Of a stretch of 23,794 nt of DNA, positions 1 through 7,022 are shown one piece after another. The stretch is taken from NCBI GenBank assembly GCA_002477595.1, contig DLQN01000008.1, forward strand, positions 1-23,794, written 5' to 3'. The stretch comes from Roseivirga sp. UBA7431 (GTDB lineage: Bacteria > Bacteroidota > Bacteroidia > Cytophagales > Cyclobacteriaceae). Numbering within the stretch: position 1 is the stretch's first letter; each line of letters starts with the position of its first letter. The translations under genes were made by a program, and so were the position numbers. Below the pieces are notes generated by a model, which saw only the letters and a list, made by a program, of their open reading frames with translations, made no database searches and was not told the origin of the DNA.

Positions 1-1
1 A

Positions 2-355
2 GTGGCTCCAATAATAGCACGGTCCGTAGCTATTGAAAGCGCCAAAAATCAGATCTTTAACATTGGAAGTGATCGTCCCACCTCACTAAATCAACTTGTT
101 GACGTCCTGAGAGTAGTGACAGAATTAGATAGCGAAGTAGTTCATCACCCCACAAGAAATGAAGTCACTCATGCGTATGCCGATCACTCAAAACTAAAAG
201 AAGTTTTTGGTCAAAGTAAATCAGAAACGTCATTTAATGAAGGCTTAAAGCGCATGTGGAAATGGGTTCAAATCCATGGTGCTCAAGAAACATCCAATTT
301 TGGATCTATCGAACTCACTAAAAACCTACCTGCCAGTTGGAAAAAGCAACCATGA
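2..355 (+). CDS. NAD-dependent sugar nucleotide epimerase, C-terminal fragment
   Basis: This is the 3' end of a gene that enters from the left edge; the first readable codon is only the window edge, not a start. The visible 117 residues match the C-terminal substrate-binding part of short-chain-type UDP-sugar 4-epimerases. They include a FNIGSD element near residue 20, an HPTRNEV stretch, a HAYADHSK stretch, and a C-terminal tail with the ELTKNLPASW pattern common in polysaccharide-locus epimerases. The catalytic SxnYxxxK and the NAD-binding Rossmann fold lie outside the window. The family interconverts UDP-hexoses or UDP-uronic acids in the cytoplasm for capsule, O-antigen or exopolysaccharide synthesis. 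Its stop overlaps the glycosyltransferase start by four bases, so the two are translationally coupled. The exact substrate cannot be told from this fragment. Confidence 0.8.
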   Translation: MAPIIARSVAIESAKNQIFNIGSDRPTSLNQLVDVLRVVTELDSEVVHHPTRNEVTHAYADHSKLKEVFGQSKSETSFNEGLKRMWKWVQIHGAQETSNFGSIELTKNLPASWKKQP

Positions 356-1368
356 CAACAACTACTCCCCTTGTGTCAATCATTATGGCAGCTAAAGATA
401 CTGCACCCTACCTAGTTGACTGTCTTGACTCTATCTTAGCTCAGACCTATAAAAACTGGGAACTTATTGCTATTAATGATCACTCAACGGACGGAACTCC
501 CGAAATATTCGCGCATTACGCAGCCAAAGATTCTAGAATCAAAGTATGTCACAGCGATCGGCCTAAGCTTATCCCTACCCTAAAATACGGATATCAATTT
601 GCCAAAGGTGAACTTATCAACCGCATGGACTCTGACGATAAAATGCCTTATGACAAGTTAGAAGTCCTCGTGACAGAATGGTTGAAGTATGGCAAAGGAA
701 CAATCATAGCCGGAGGAACGGAGCATTTTGTAGATGAAGGTGAAGTCGGTGGTGGATTCCTTCGATATGAAGAATGGCTAAATGATGTGGCTAAAAACAA
801 CAAGCATTACCAAGAGATTTACAAAGAATGCGTAATTCCCTCCCATTGCTGGATTATCCATAAGGATGACTTTGAAATGGTTGATGGCTTCAACCCAGAG
901 GTTTACCCTGAAGACTATGACTTATGCTTCAGGTTTTATCAAAATGGTCTGAAGGTTGTCGGTATTGATAAGATACTTCATCATTGGCGAGACAGATCCA
1001 ATCGTATTTCTCGTACGTGGGAGGAATACAAAGACAATCGCTACTTCGATATGAAGTTGAGATACTTTTATGAGATAGATCGAGATTATTCACGCCCCTT
1101 GGTGCTTTGGGGCACAGGCAGGAATGGTAAGGATATGGCAAGATTACTCCTTGAAAGAGGTGATACTTTTCATTGGGTCTCGGATAGCGAACGTAAAATT
1201 GGCGTTGACATCTATGGTGTGATTACCGAGCATTTCGAAGACATTCAACAGCTTGACAACCCTCAGATAATGATTGTTGTGGCATCTCCAGATGGAAAAG
1301 AAGAAATCAGACATCAGCTAGAGGAATGGGACAAAAAACCAGTGAGCGATTATTGGTTTTTTGCATAG
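352..1368 (+). CDS. Family 2 glycosyltransferase with C-terminal Rossmann-like domain
   Basis: The 338-residue protein has an N-terminal GT-A domain: VSIIMAAKD strand near residues 8-16, NDHSTDGT at 42-49 for nucleotide binding, and a metal-binding DSD at 93-95. An acidic ED pair at 187-188 is the likely catalytic base region. From about residue 248 a second module begins with a nucleotide-binding-like loop, GTGRNG at 254-259, followed by a short alpha/beta stretch resembling the N-terminal half of PglD-type proteins. The enzyme should transfer a sugar from a nucleotide donor in surface polysaccharide assembly. I chose the ATG at 352 because it forms an ATGA overlap with the upstream epimerase and sits just before the first beta strand; an in-frame TTG at 337 is less likely. 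No membrane segments are evident. The acceptor is unknown. Confidence 0.88.
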   Translation: MTTTTPLVSIIMAAKDTAPYLVDCLDSILAQTYKNWELIAINDHSTDGTPEIFAHYAAKDSRIKVCHSDRPKLIPTLKYGYQFAKGELINRMDSDDKMPYDKLEVLVTEWLKYGKGTIIAGGTEHFVDEGEVGGGFLRYEEWLNDVAKNNKHYQEIYKECVIPSHCWIIHKDDFEMVDGFNPEVYPEDYDLCFRFYQNGLKVVGIDKILHHWRDRSNRISRTWEEYKDNRYFDMKLRYFYEIDRDYSRPLVLWGTGRNGKDMARLLLERGDTFHWVSDSERKIGVDIYGVITEHFEDIQQLDNPQIMIVVASPDGKEEIRHQLEEWDKKPVSDYWFFA

Positions 1369-1379
1369 ATTAGAAAATC

Positions 1380-2009
1380 ATGAGTAACAATAGCAGAGAT
1401 CATAATAAGAAATGGCTAATCACACGCTTAAAGACTTCAGGAAGTAAAAAAAAGCATGTAGAGTCTGGTGACTATGCTGATACGCGTAATGCTAAGAAGC
1501 AGAAACACGTGGAAGACTTACCCAAATATGAAGGTATGGGGCAGGCTAGAAAATTTTTCAATAGCCGAGTAAATTACGGCCTACTGATCCGCTTCTTACG
1601 CGGTAGAATTGGGGACGATTGGAACGAAGTTCATGAAGAAATAATGGAGCGAATTCCCAGTAACCTCTCTGAATATAGAATGTGTGTAGAATGGTTTGTT
1701 GCCGATCTGGTTGAAGAAGAGGAAAATGAACTCTTTGACAAAAGAGATCAACGATATCTTAAACTGGATCCTGACGAACGGGCTGATCCAGACTACTATA
1801 CATTTAAAGAATTCTATGTTGATCCGGAAACGAATAAGCTTAGTAAAATTGCCGATGCCCCGTCAAACAAACATGTAAAAGGATTAACCAAAGACGAACT
1901 CCGAGAGTTTCGCGAATGCCAACAGCAATACAGACTAGAGGCACGGAAAGCCAAAAACAGTGATACTATTACAGTCTCAGAAGCTATTAAACAAAAAGAG
2001 CAGCCCTAG
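1380..2009 (+). CDS. Conserved hypothetical protein of a polysaccharide locus
   Basis: The 209-residue, highly charged protein starts 11 bases after the glycosyltransferase stop, so it is probably in the same transcript. The N-terminus is basic (KKWLITRLK, then a KKKH cluster). A DLPKYEGM stretch near residue 46 is followed by a core around residues 66-95 with RFLRGRIGDDWNEVHEEI. From memory this resembles a small uncharacterised bacterial family carrying an LPxxExM segment and an RFLxsxVGxxWxxV segment; no function is known to me. There is no signal peptide and no membrane segment, so it is probably cytoplasmic. The last codons, and the stop itself, lie inside a perfect inverted repeat that should act as a terminator. 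The coding call is good; the function is unknown. Confidence 0.75.
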   Translation: MSNNSRDHNKKWLITRLKTSGSKKKHVESGDYADTRNAKKQKHVEDLPKYEGMGQARKFFNSRVNYGLLIRFLRGRIGDDWNEVHEEIMERIPSNLSEYRMCVEWFVADLVEEEENELFDKRDQRYLKLDPDERADPDYYTFKEFYVDPETNKLSKIADAPSNKHVKGLTKDELREFRECQQQYRLEARKAKNSDTITVSEAIKQKEQP

Positions 2010-2024
2010 GGCTGCTCTTTTTGT
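1991..2024. terminator. Bidirectional intrinsic terminator, perfect 34-base palindrome
   Basis: Two 16-base arms (1991-2006 and 2009-2024) are exact reverse complements around a 2-base centre. The stem core is GAGCAGCCC/GGGCTGCTC, and the A-rich and T-rich outer ends supply a U-tract on either strand. It sits between the convergent ends of the hypothetical gene and the M28 peptidase gene, so it can stop both transcripts. The stop codon TAG of the plus-strand gene (2007-2009) falls at the loop. Confidence 0.92.
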
Positions 2025-2038
2025 TTCAAAATCTACGC

Positions 2039-3412
2039 TTATCGCCTTCTTCTAATCTGCTGTGCAGGAAAAACAACAGCTGATTCATTGCCATCCTTAC
2101 CAACTGCTGCAACTCCGAAGTAATAGTTATCGATAACTATACCTTCTAAAGTATGCTCATTGACGCCAGATACAAATTTGAAATTATCCCATGTTGGAGA
2201 AGTTGTTAATCTCCAGTACAGTTTGTAACCAGCTATATTAGGATCATCTGTCTCAGCCCATTGAAGGGTTGTTGAAGGTCTTACAGCTCCACCAATACGC
2301 ACATCTTTCGGTGCAGGTGGTGCCCATGCTAAGCCAGCCATTGAAATGGCGTTGACTGCAGTTAACTTCTTAGCGTATGGAAAATTCACTGCTTCAATAA
2401 CATCACCATACTTTATTCCATCCTCTACTCTAATGTCCTGATGCTGTTGTGTGTAGTTTTCATGTGCTTCCATGATTCTTACACCAGCAAAGCCGAGGTC
2501 ATTAAAAGGTCTGTGATGTCCACCTCTTCCAAAGCGATCTAATCGATAGATCATCATTGGATTCATTTCAGGCATATACGTTTTAACTTGGCCATGAATA
2601 TATCTTGCTAACTGTCTCGAAATACCATCTACTTCGCCACCAGCAAACCTTCTAGCACCACGTTGTCTATCAGTCTCATTAGCCGGTGTCGGTTCTGAGA
2701 AAATTCTAAAGGCGCGGTTGTCAATCACTCCGTCTACGCCTTCGATATTTCCGATCATGTCATTGTTCAGAATACCAATCATTTCCCATTTATTATCCTG
2801 AGCAAATTTAGCCAATCCCTTACCGCCAAAAAGACCTTGCTCCTCACCGGAAAGGCCAACGAAAGCGACACTGTGCTTAAATTTATACTTCGACATTACC
2901 CTTGCAGCCTCAATTGCACCTGCCATTCCCGAAGCATTATCATTTGCACCAGGTGCATCAATTTCGAAATTCATAGTATTTGAGGCCCTTGAATCGATAT
3001 CTCCTGACATCATCACATATGAGTTAGGATAATCAGTCCCACGTAGTACAGCTACTACATTTACTATCCAAGTACTATGCGGTACACGACTGCCTTCTGT
3101 TTTTTCAACAAAATCTCTTTGATAAAACACTTCTAAGCAACCACCACATTCTTGCGAGATCTTTTCGAACTCAGATTTTATCCATCTACGGGCGGCACCA
3201 ATCCCCCTTGTTTCAGAAACAGTATCTGAAAAAGTATTACGCGTTCCAAAGTTTGCCAACTTTCGAATATCCGCTTCAATGCGATCTGCAGAAGTAGCGT
3301 TAACGATATCATAAATCCTTGTGTCAACCTGTGGTGGCGCATCTTGTGCACTTATGGTTTGAAAAGCAGCCATCAGGCCGAGTAAACACATTGTCTTAAA
3401 GACTTTCTTCAT
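2039..3412 (-). CDS. Exported M28-family zinc peptidase with FnIII domain
   Basis: The 457-residue protein has a signal peptide (basic start, hydrophobic core to about residue 20, likely cleavage after SAQ at 23). The M28 domain shows D158 in GANDNASG (bridging metal ligand), the E190-E191 pair in GEEQG (general base and zinc ligand), D218 in NNDM, and a C-terminal histidine (H317 or H324). At the first ligand motif, usually GHxDS, the protein reads SGDIDS with D138 where His is usual. Residues about 365-452 form a fibronectin type III-like beta sandwich. The family removes N-terminal amino acids from peptides; here it would act in the periplasm or outside the cell. It appears monocistronic and ends at the shared palindromic terminator. 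Substrate is unknown. Confidence 0.87.
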   Translation of the reverse strand: MKKVFKTMCLLGLMAAFQTISAQDAPPQVDTRIYDIVNATSADRIEADIRKLANFGTRNTFSDTVSETRGIGAARRWIKSEFEKISQECGGCLEVFYQRDFVEKTEGSRVPHSTWIVNVVAVLRGTDYPNSYVMMSGDIDSRASNTMNFEIDAPGANDNASGMAGAIEAARVMSKYKFKHSVAFVGLSGEEQGLFGGKGLAKFAQDNKWEMIGILNNDMIGNIEGVDGVIDNRAFRIFSEPTPANETDRQRGARRFAGGEVDGISRQLARYIHGQVKTYMPEMNPMMIYRLDRFGRGGHHRPFNDLGFAGVRIMEAHENYTQQHQDIRVEDGIKYGDVIEAVNFPYAKKLTAVNAISMAGLAWAPPAPKDVRIGGAVRPSTTLQWAETDDPNIAGYKLYWRLTTSPTWDNFKFVSGVNEHTLEGIVIDNYYFGVAAVGKDGNESAVVFPAQQIRRRR

Positions 3413-3541
3413 AAGAATTAAGGGTTAATCTGAAACTAAAAATATAAAAGATTCATCTACACTAAAATGGATTAGTGATGGGTGGAGTTTATTTTATCAA
3501 CATAGGGGTTTTCTCCTTTTGAAGTGTCCTATAGGTGCAAT

Positions 3542-3551
3542 CTTCTAGAAG
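3542..3551. repeat. 10-base palindrome upstream of the sigma-54-like element
   Basis: CTTCTAGAAG is its own reverse complement. A second CTAG half (to 3565) forms a looser inverted repeat with it. It lies about 30 bases upstream of the -24 element, where an enhancer-binding protein or repressor could bind. A second 8-base palindrome, CCTATAGG, lies at 3528-3535. Function is inferred only. Confidence 0.35.
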
Positions 3552-3578
3552 AAAACTTTTTCTAGTAGTGGAGTAAAC

Positions 3579-3594
3579 TTGGCACATTGATTGT
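3579..3594 (+). promoter_or_regulatory. Possible sigma-54-type (-24/-12) promoter
   Basis: TTGGCACA, four bases, then TTGT reproduces the RpoN consensus TTGGCACG-N4-TTGC with exact spacing; the main mismatch is T instead of C at the -12 GC pair. Transcription would begin near 3605, about 20 bases before the small ORF at 3625. A similar string with equal spacing occurs by chance inside the glucokinase gene at 18102, so this call is tentative. Confidence 0.4.
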
Positions 3595-3624
3595 CGTATA
3601 GGAGGAAGTAAGAATATAATTAAG

Positions 3625-3744
3625 ATGAAAAAGAAGACATTATTAATCACAGCAGCAGCAGTAATTGCCACAGGTCTCGGTATTTTCAGCATTGCGAGTA
3701 AGAAGATATCCTTCCCTAAGAAAAGGGTGTCAGCTAAGTCGTAA
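3625..3744 (+). CDS. Small membrane protein, 39 residues
   Basis: A short reading frame encodes a peptide beginning MKKKTLLITAAAV, with one hydrophobic helix (about residues 5-24) and a strongly basic tail (residues 26-38 contain six Lys and one Arg). This suits a single-pass inner-membrane mini-protein or an uncleaved signal-anchor peptide; there is no clear cleavage site. Support for it being a gene comes from context: a promoter-like element just upstream, a strong terminator 46 bases downstream, and no other gene in the 442-base gap. AGGAGG lies 19 bases ahead of the ATG, too far for an ordinary ribosome binding site and possibly upstream of the transcript start. I do not recognise the family. 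Confidence 0.55.
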   Translation: MKKKTLLITAAAVIATGLGIFSIASKKISFPKKRVSAKS

Positions 3745-3789
3745 AGCTTGAGCGTATAGAACTACGGGTTAAATACTGTTAAGTTCGTC

Positions 3790-3815
3790 AGCCTCGGTGA
3801 TACCGAGGCTTTTTA
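3790..3815 (+). terminator. Intrinsic terminator after the small ORF
   Basis: A 9-base perfect stem, AGCCTCGGT (3790-3798) with ACCGAGGCT (3802-3810), has a 3-base loop and is followed by a T-run. It ends the short transcript that carries the 39-residue ORF and separates it from the gene at 3855. Confidence 0.9.
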
Positions 3816-3854
3816 ATGTCTAAACTTTGTTAATTTAGTGCAAGAAATCCTCGC

Positions 3855-4445
3855 ATGAAGAAAATACTCCTAATTTGTATATTGTCTGTTTTCGGTGCCT
3901 TAAGTATGCAGGCTCAAATTAGACCTAAAGACCCAAGATTATTTATTGATTCGGCCATCGTTTTAATGGATCAGGAAAAATATGTGGAGGCCGATGGCTA
4001 TTTCATGAATGCCCTGAACAGAATTGATGTTCTTCCTGCAGACTTCTGCTTCTACTTCGGCAAGAACTCGCTCTTCCTAAAGAAGTATACACAAAGTATA
4101 GATTGGCTTAATAAATACCTCGAATTAAAAGGAAGTCAAGGTCAATATTCTAAAGAGACACTTACTATTCTAGAAAAAGCTGAAGAAGGCTTTAGAGAAA
4201 ATAGAGGCATCACCACCTCTGCTGATGTAAATAGTAAATTCTTCTATCGCAATACTATCAGTTGTGATGACAGCAAACCTATAATATGTCCAGTCTGCAG
4301 AGGTGATGATATTATTATCTCAAGAGATGGATTAGGAGAAAAAAGATATAAACAGTGCCCTTATTCCAATAACGGTGTACTGACTTGTACAGAATTCAAT
4401 TTACTGATTCAGGGCAATCTCAAGCCTAAAAATGGTTCTCACTAA
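3855..4445 (+). CDS. Exported protein with TPR-like region and C-terminal Cys cluster
   Basis: The 196-residue protein begins with a signal peptide (MKKILL..., likely cleavage after MQAQ near residue 21). Residues about 30-95 are helical and resemble one or two TPR-like units (a DSAIVLMDQEKYVEADGYF helix pair, then a KKYTQSIDWLNKYLE pair). The C-terminus carries five cysteines: C137, C145 and C148 as CPVC, C168 as QCPY, and C178. These look like a zinc-ribbon or disulfide knuckle. It would sit in the periplasm. It starts 40 bases after the preceding terminator, so it needs its own promoter, which I cannot place. It ends one base from the convergent phosphorylase gene with no obvious terminator. 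No family is recognised; a structural or protein-binding role is only a guess. Confidence 0.7.
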   Translation: MKKILLICILSVFGALSMQAQIRPKDPRLFIDSAIVLMDQEKYVEADGYFMNALNRIDVLPADFCFYFGKNSLFLKKYTQSIDWLNKYLELKGSQGQYSKETLTILEKAEEGFRENRGITTSADVNSKFFYRNTISCDDSKPIICPVCRGDDIIISRDGLGEKRYKQCPYSNNGVLTCTEFNLLIQGNLKPKNGSH

Positions 4446-4446
4446 A

Positions 4447-5307
4447 CTATATCCTGTCTAAAGTTTTTTGAATAAGGCCATCAACAGCTGCCTCATGGTT
4501 TTTGGAAAATTCCTGACGCGCTCGATTAGCAATTAGCGCATTCAAACTGACCATTTCGTGACCTAACAACTTGGCCATGGCATAATAACCGCTAGTTTCC
4601 ATTTCTAAATTTGTAAAATGACCAAAAGGAGTCTCCATGCAGGCGAGCTTGTCCACCAAGTTATCTACTTTCGGCTTTAACCGAACTTGCCTTCCTTGAG
4701 GGGCATAAAAGCCAGGAGCGGTTATCGTAACCCCTTGATAAAAGTCTTCTTTGAACAAATCTAATAGTGCATTAGACGCGTGTGCAAAATATGGCTGAAA
4801 TGTTAGCCCAAGTTCATTCTTGACACGTGTCGTGAACGCATTGGCCTCAAAATCGCCTTCCCATTGATAGAAACTCATCAAGGTATCTAAACCTAGTGCC
4901 GAGGTGGACACCAAATGTGCATCAAGAGGGATTTCGGCTTGTAAACAACCCGAAGTACCAACCCTGATTATCCGCAGACTTCTAAGTGACTCTTTAACCT
5001 TCCTAGTCTTAAGATCGACATTGACCAATGCATCTAACTCAGTCATCAGAATTTCGACATTGTCAGTACCCATTCCCGAACTCATAACCGTGAGACGATT
5101 ACCTCCTATGGTCCCGGTGTGAGTTACCAATTCCCGACTATGCACCTGATGCTCAATCTTATCGAAATAGCAACTAACCTTAGGCACACGATCAGGGTCA
5201 CCCACCACTATGATAGTATCAGCCACCATCTCTGGAAGTAGGTTCAAATGATATACTCTTCCCTGAGGTGTAAGTAATAATTCGGACTCAGGAATTCGCT
5301 TGTTCAT
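4447..5307 (-). CDS. Nucleoside phosphorylase, uridine phosphorylase-like
   Basis: The 286-residue protein belongs to the NP-I (PNP/UDP) fold. The phosphate-binding loop GDPDR is at 36-40, the GMGTDN loop is at 78-83, R115 lies in RVGTSG, and the ribose-binding EME motif is at 235-237. The IANRARQE stretch at 259-266 resembles the uracil-pocket region of E. coli Udp, which favours uridine over purine specificity. It would cleave uridine or deoxyuridine with phosphate to uracil and sugar 1-phosphate in pyrimidine salvage, in the cytoplasm. Its start overlaps the trhO stop by one base (TAATG), so the two are coupled. It is the last gene of the long minus-strand run that also holds pyrD and pyrF. 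Exact substrate range is uncertain. Confidence 0.85.
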   Translation of the reverse strand: MNKRIPESELLLTPQGRVYHLNLLPEMVADTIIVVGDPDRVPKVSCYFDKIEHQVHSRELVTHTGTIGGNRLTVMSSGMGTDNVEILMTELDALVNVDLKTRKVKESLRSLRIIRVGTSGCLQAEIPLDAHLVSTSALGLDTLMSFYQWEGDFEANAFTTRVKNELGLTFQPYFAHASNALLDLFKEDFYQGVTITAPGFYAPQGRQVRLKPKVDNLVDKLACMETPFGHFTNLEMETSGYYAMAKLLGHEMVSLNALIANRARQEFSKNHEAAVDGLIQKTLDRI

Positions 5308-6272
5308 TATTTAATCGTTGCAGGCTCTCGCTTCACTCCTTTTAAAGGATTGTAGTGGTTAGTGTTCTTTTGGTAGTAGCCCGTGCCATCATATGGTCTT
5401 CTTGAAGGGCTTTCTCTGCATTCATCTGAGCAACATCCATCCTTCAACCATCCTGCCTCTTCACTCATTGGAATGTGTGCATTGCATTCAGCGTTAGCAC
5501 AATTGATCATTCGATCAGTAGGTTCTCCAGTAATGTGGCACTTTGAGAGAATACTCGGATTGACGTGGTTTACATCTGCCGTGATACGATTATCAAACAC
5601 GTAGCATTTTCCTTCGAAATCTTTCCCCTCTGCTTCTATACCGTATTTAATGATTCCGCCATGCAATTGATAGACATTTTCAAAGCCCTGCTCCAATAAA
5701 TAAGCACTGGCCTTTTCACATTTAATTCCACCTGTACAATAGGTAATTATCTTCTTATCTCTGAGATGATCCAATGCCTTCACCCTTTCCGGGAAATCTC
5801 GGAAATTATCAATATCTAGTGTTAGTGCATTTTTGAACTTACCAACGTTGTGTTCATAATTACTACGCACATCTAGAATCACAGTGTCTTCTGGTTGATC
5901 TTCTAGAATCTCTTTGAATTCATTGGGTTCAACGTAAGTACCAGTCTCTTCTCTTGGGTTGAGATGTCTTAGGCTAGAGTGAACGATTTCTGGTTTTACC
6001 CTTACATGAAGCTTGGCAAAGGCCATAAGATCGTGAGCCTCCACTTTAAATTCCGTATCACCAAAGCGCTGATCAGACCTAACATAGGCCATGTACTTCT
6101 CACAGTCTTTTTCAAGCCCTGAGACTGTACCGTTTAAGCCTTCAGGAGAAATAATGACTCTTCCTCTGAGGTTATTTTCAACACAAAAAAGATGATGCTC
6201 TTCTCTATACGCTTCGAAATCTTCGATTTCGGCATAGCAGTAATAGAGTAATATTGAATAGTTCTTTTCCAT
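5307..6272 (-). CDS. trhO: tRNA uridine(34) hydroxylase, rhodanese family (TrhO/YceA)
   Basis: The 321-residue protein has the three-part TrhO layout. An N-terminal alpha/beta domain covers about 1-95. A rhodanese domain covers about 118-215, with the active cysteine C179 in YCTGGIKCEK and a second cysteine at C185. A C-terminal Cys-rich region has CHITGEP, CANAECN and GCCSDEC elements that probably bind zinc. TrhO performs oxygen-dependent hydroxylation of uridine 34 at the wobble position of certain tRNAs, the first step to 5-methoxy- or carboxymethoxy-uridine. Length and motifs are normal for the family. It lies 55 bases after the acyltransferase gene and overlaps the phosphorylase gene by one base. 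Confidence 0.92.
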   Translation of the reverse strand: MEKNYSILLYYCYAEIEDFEAYREEHHLFCVENNLRGRVIISPEGLNGTVSGLEKDCEKYMAYVRSDQRFGDTEFKVEAHDLMAFAKLHVRVKPEIVHSSLRHLNPREETGTYVEPNEFKEILEDQPEDTVILDVRSNYEHNVGKFKNALTLDIDNFRDFPERVKALDHLRDKKIITYCTGGIKCEKASAYLLEQGFENVYQLHGGIIKYGIEAEGKDFEGKCYVFDNRITADVNHVNPSILSKCHITGEPTDRMINCANAECNAHIPMSEEAGWLKDGCCSDECRESPSRRPYDGTGYYQKNTNHYNPLKGVKREPATIK

Positions 6273-6327
6273 AAGTTCTGCCCTATTGCTTGTAGGGTGA
6301 TTATGAGTTTCTAGCTTCTATGTTATA

Positions 6328-6960
6328 CTATACTTCTTTGGCAGGGTTACCAAATACGGTTTTGCCTTCTTTGACATCGCCTATGACAACAGATCCTGCA
6401 CCAACTCTGGCGTTCTTGCCAATTGTTACGCCTGGGACAATGGTTACACCGGACCCAATAAATACGTTGTCTTCGATTTGGGCTTCAGCTCCAATTGTAC
6501 TACCAGCGCCAACCTGGACTAAGTCACCCAAGGTTGCACTATAATCAACAACAACGTTGGTGTTTAGCATGCAGTGGTCTCCAATCTTTGCATTAGCTCC
6601 GATAATGACACCACTATTGATAAACTCACCATGCCCTACATGGGCAGAGGGCGCTATTTCTGTGTTACTATGAATCGCATTGACAGGCATCATTTTCCTG
6701 CGGTCTTTCATCAGTTTGACGATACTCTTTCGAAGGTTTCTATCATCTACCGCTATAAAACCCTCGCACTTTTTTCCTATCAATTTCAAGAAACCATCAT
6801 CATCAGTTCTTCCAAGAATAGCCAACTCGTCTAACTCCGTTCCGTGAAGCTCCTCGTTGTCGTCTAAATAGCCGTAAACGATGATATCGTTACTTTCAAA
6901 AATCTCTCTTGCTGCTTGGCCTAAAGCGCTGGCACCAAATATAACTACTGGGTTTTTCAT
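6328..6960 (-). CDS. PglD/NeuD-like sugar O- or N-acyltransferase, unusual active site
   Basis: The 210-residue protein has an N-terminal Rossmann-like domain (VVIFGASALGQAA at 5-17) of the type that binds the UDP-sugar in PglD. From about residue 98 it carries a left-handed beta-helix of hexapeptide repeats (I/V-G-x-x-A units) ending with the usual GNPAK at 204-208. This is the architecture of acetyl-CoA-dependent acyltransferases acting on sugars in glycan or sialic acid pathways. In PglD and NeuD the catalytic histidine lies in a VDHD-like motif; here the aligned stretch is VVVDYSATLGD, with Y140 at that position. It may be an altered-activity or non-catalytic homolog. A -7 box lies 19 bases upstream, so it can be transcribed on its own. 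Confidence 0.82.
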   Translation of the reverse strand: MKNPVVIFGASALGQAAREIFESNDIIVYGYLDDNEELHGTELDELAILGRTDDDGFLKLIGKKCEGFIAVDDRNLRKSIVKLMKDRRKMMPVNAIHSNTEIAPSAHVGHGEFINSGVIIGANAKIGDHCMLNTNVVVDYSATLGDLVQVGAGSTIGAEAQIEDNVFIGSGVTIVPGVTIGKNARVGAGSVVIGDVKEGKTVFGNPAKEV

Positions 6961-6979
6961 GCATCATTCAATTGGAGGG

Positions 6980-6987
6980 CAAAGATA
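6980..6987 (-). promoter_or_regulatory. -7 box of a Bacteroidota promoter for the acyltransferase gene
   Basis: On the minus strand this reads TATCTTTG, a full match to TAnnTTTG, 19 bases before the start codon at 6960. No convincing -33 TTG is seen at the usual distance. It suggests that the acyltransferase, trhO and phosphorylase genes can form a separate transcription unit. Confidence 0.45.
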
Positions 6988-7022
6988 AAGCATTTCACAA
7001 GAATTAGCTTAATTGGATTTAA

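Noticed and set aside
3489..3692. Minus-strand reading frame of 67 codons opposite the 39-residue ORF
   Set aside because: It has no recognisable domain and runs against the promoter-like element and terminator, which all point to the plus strand.
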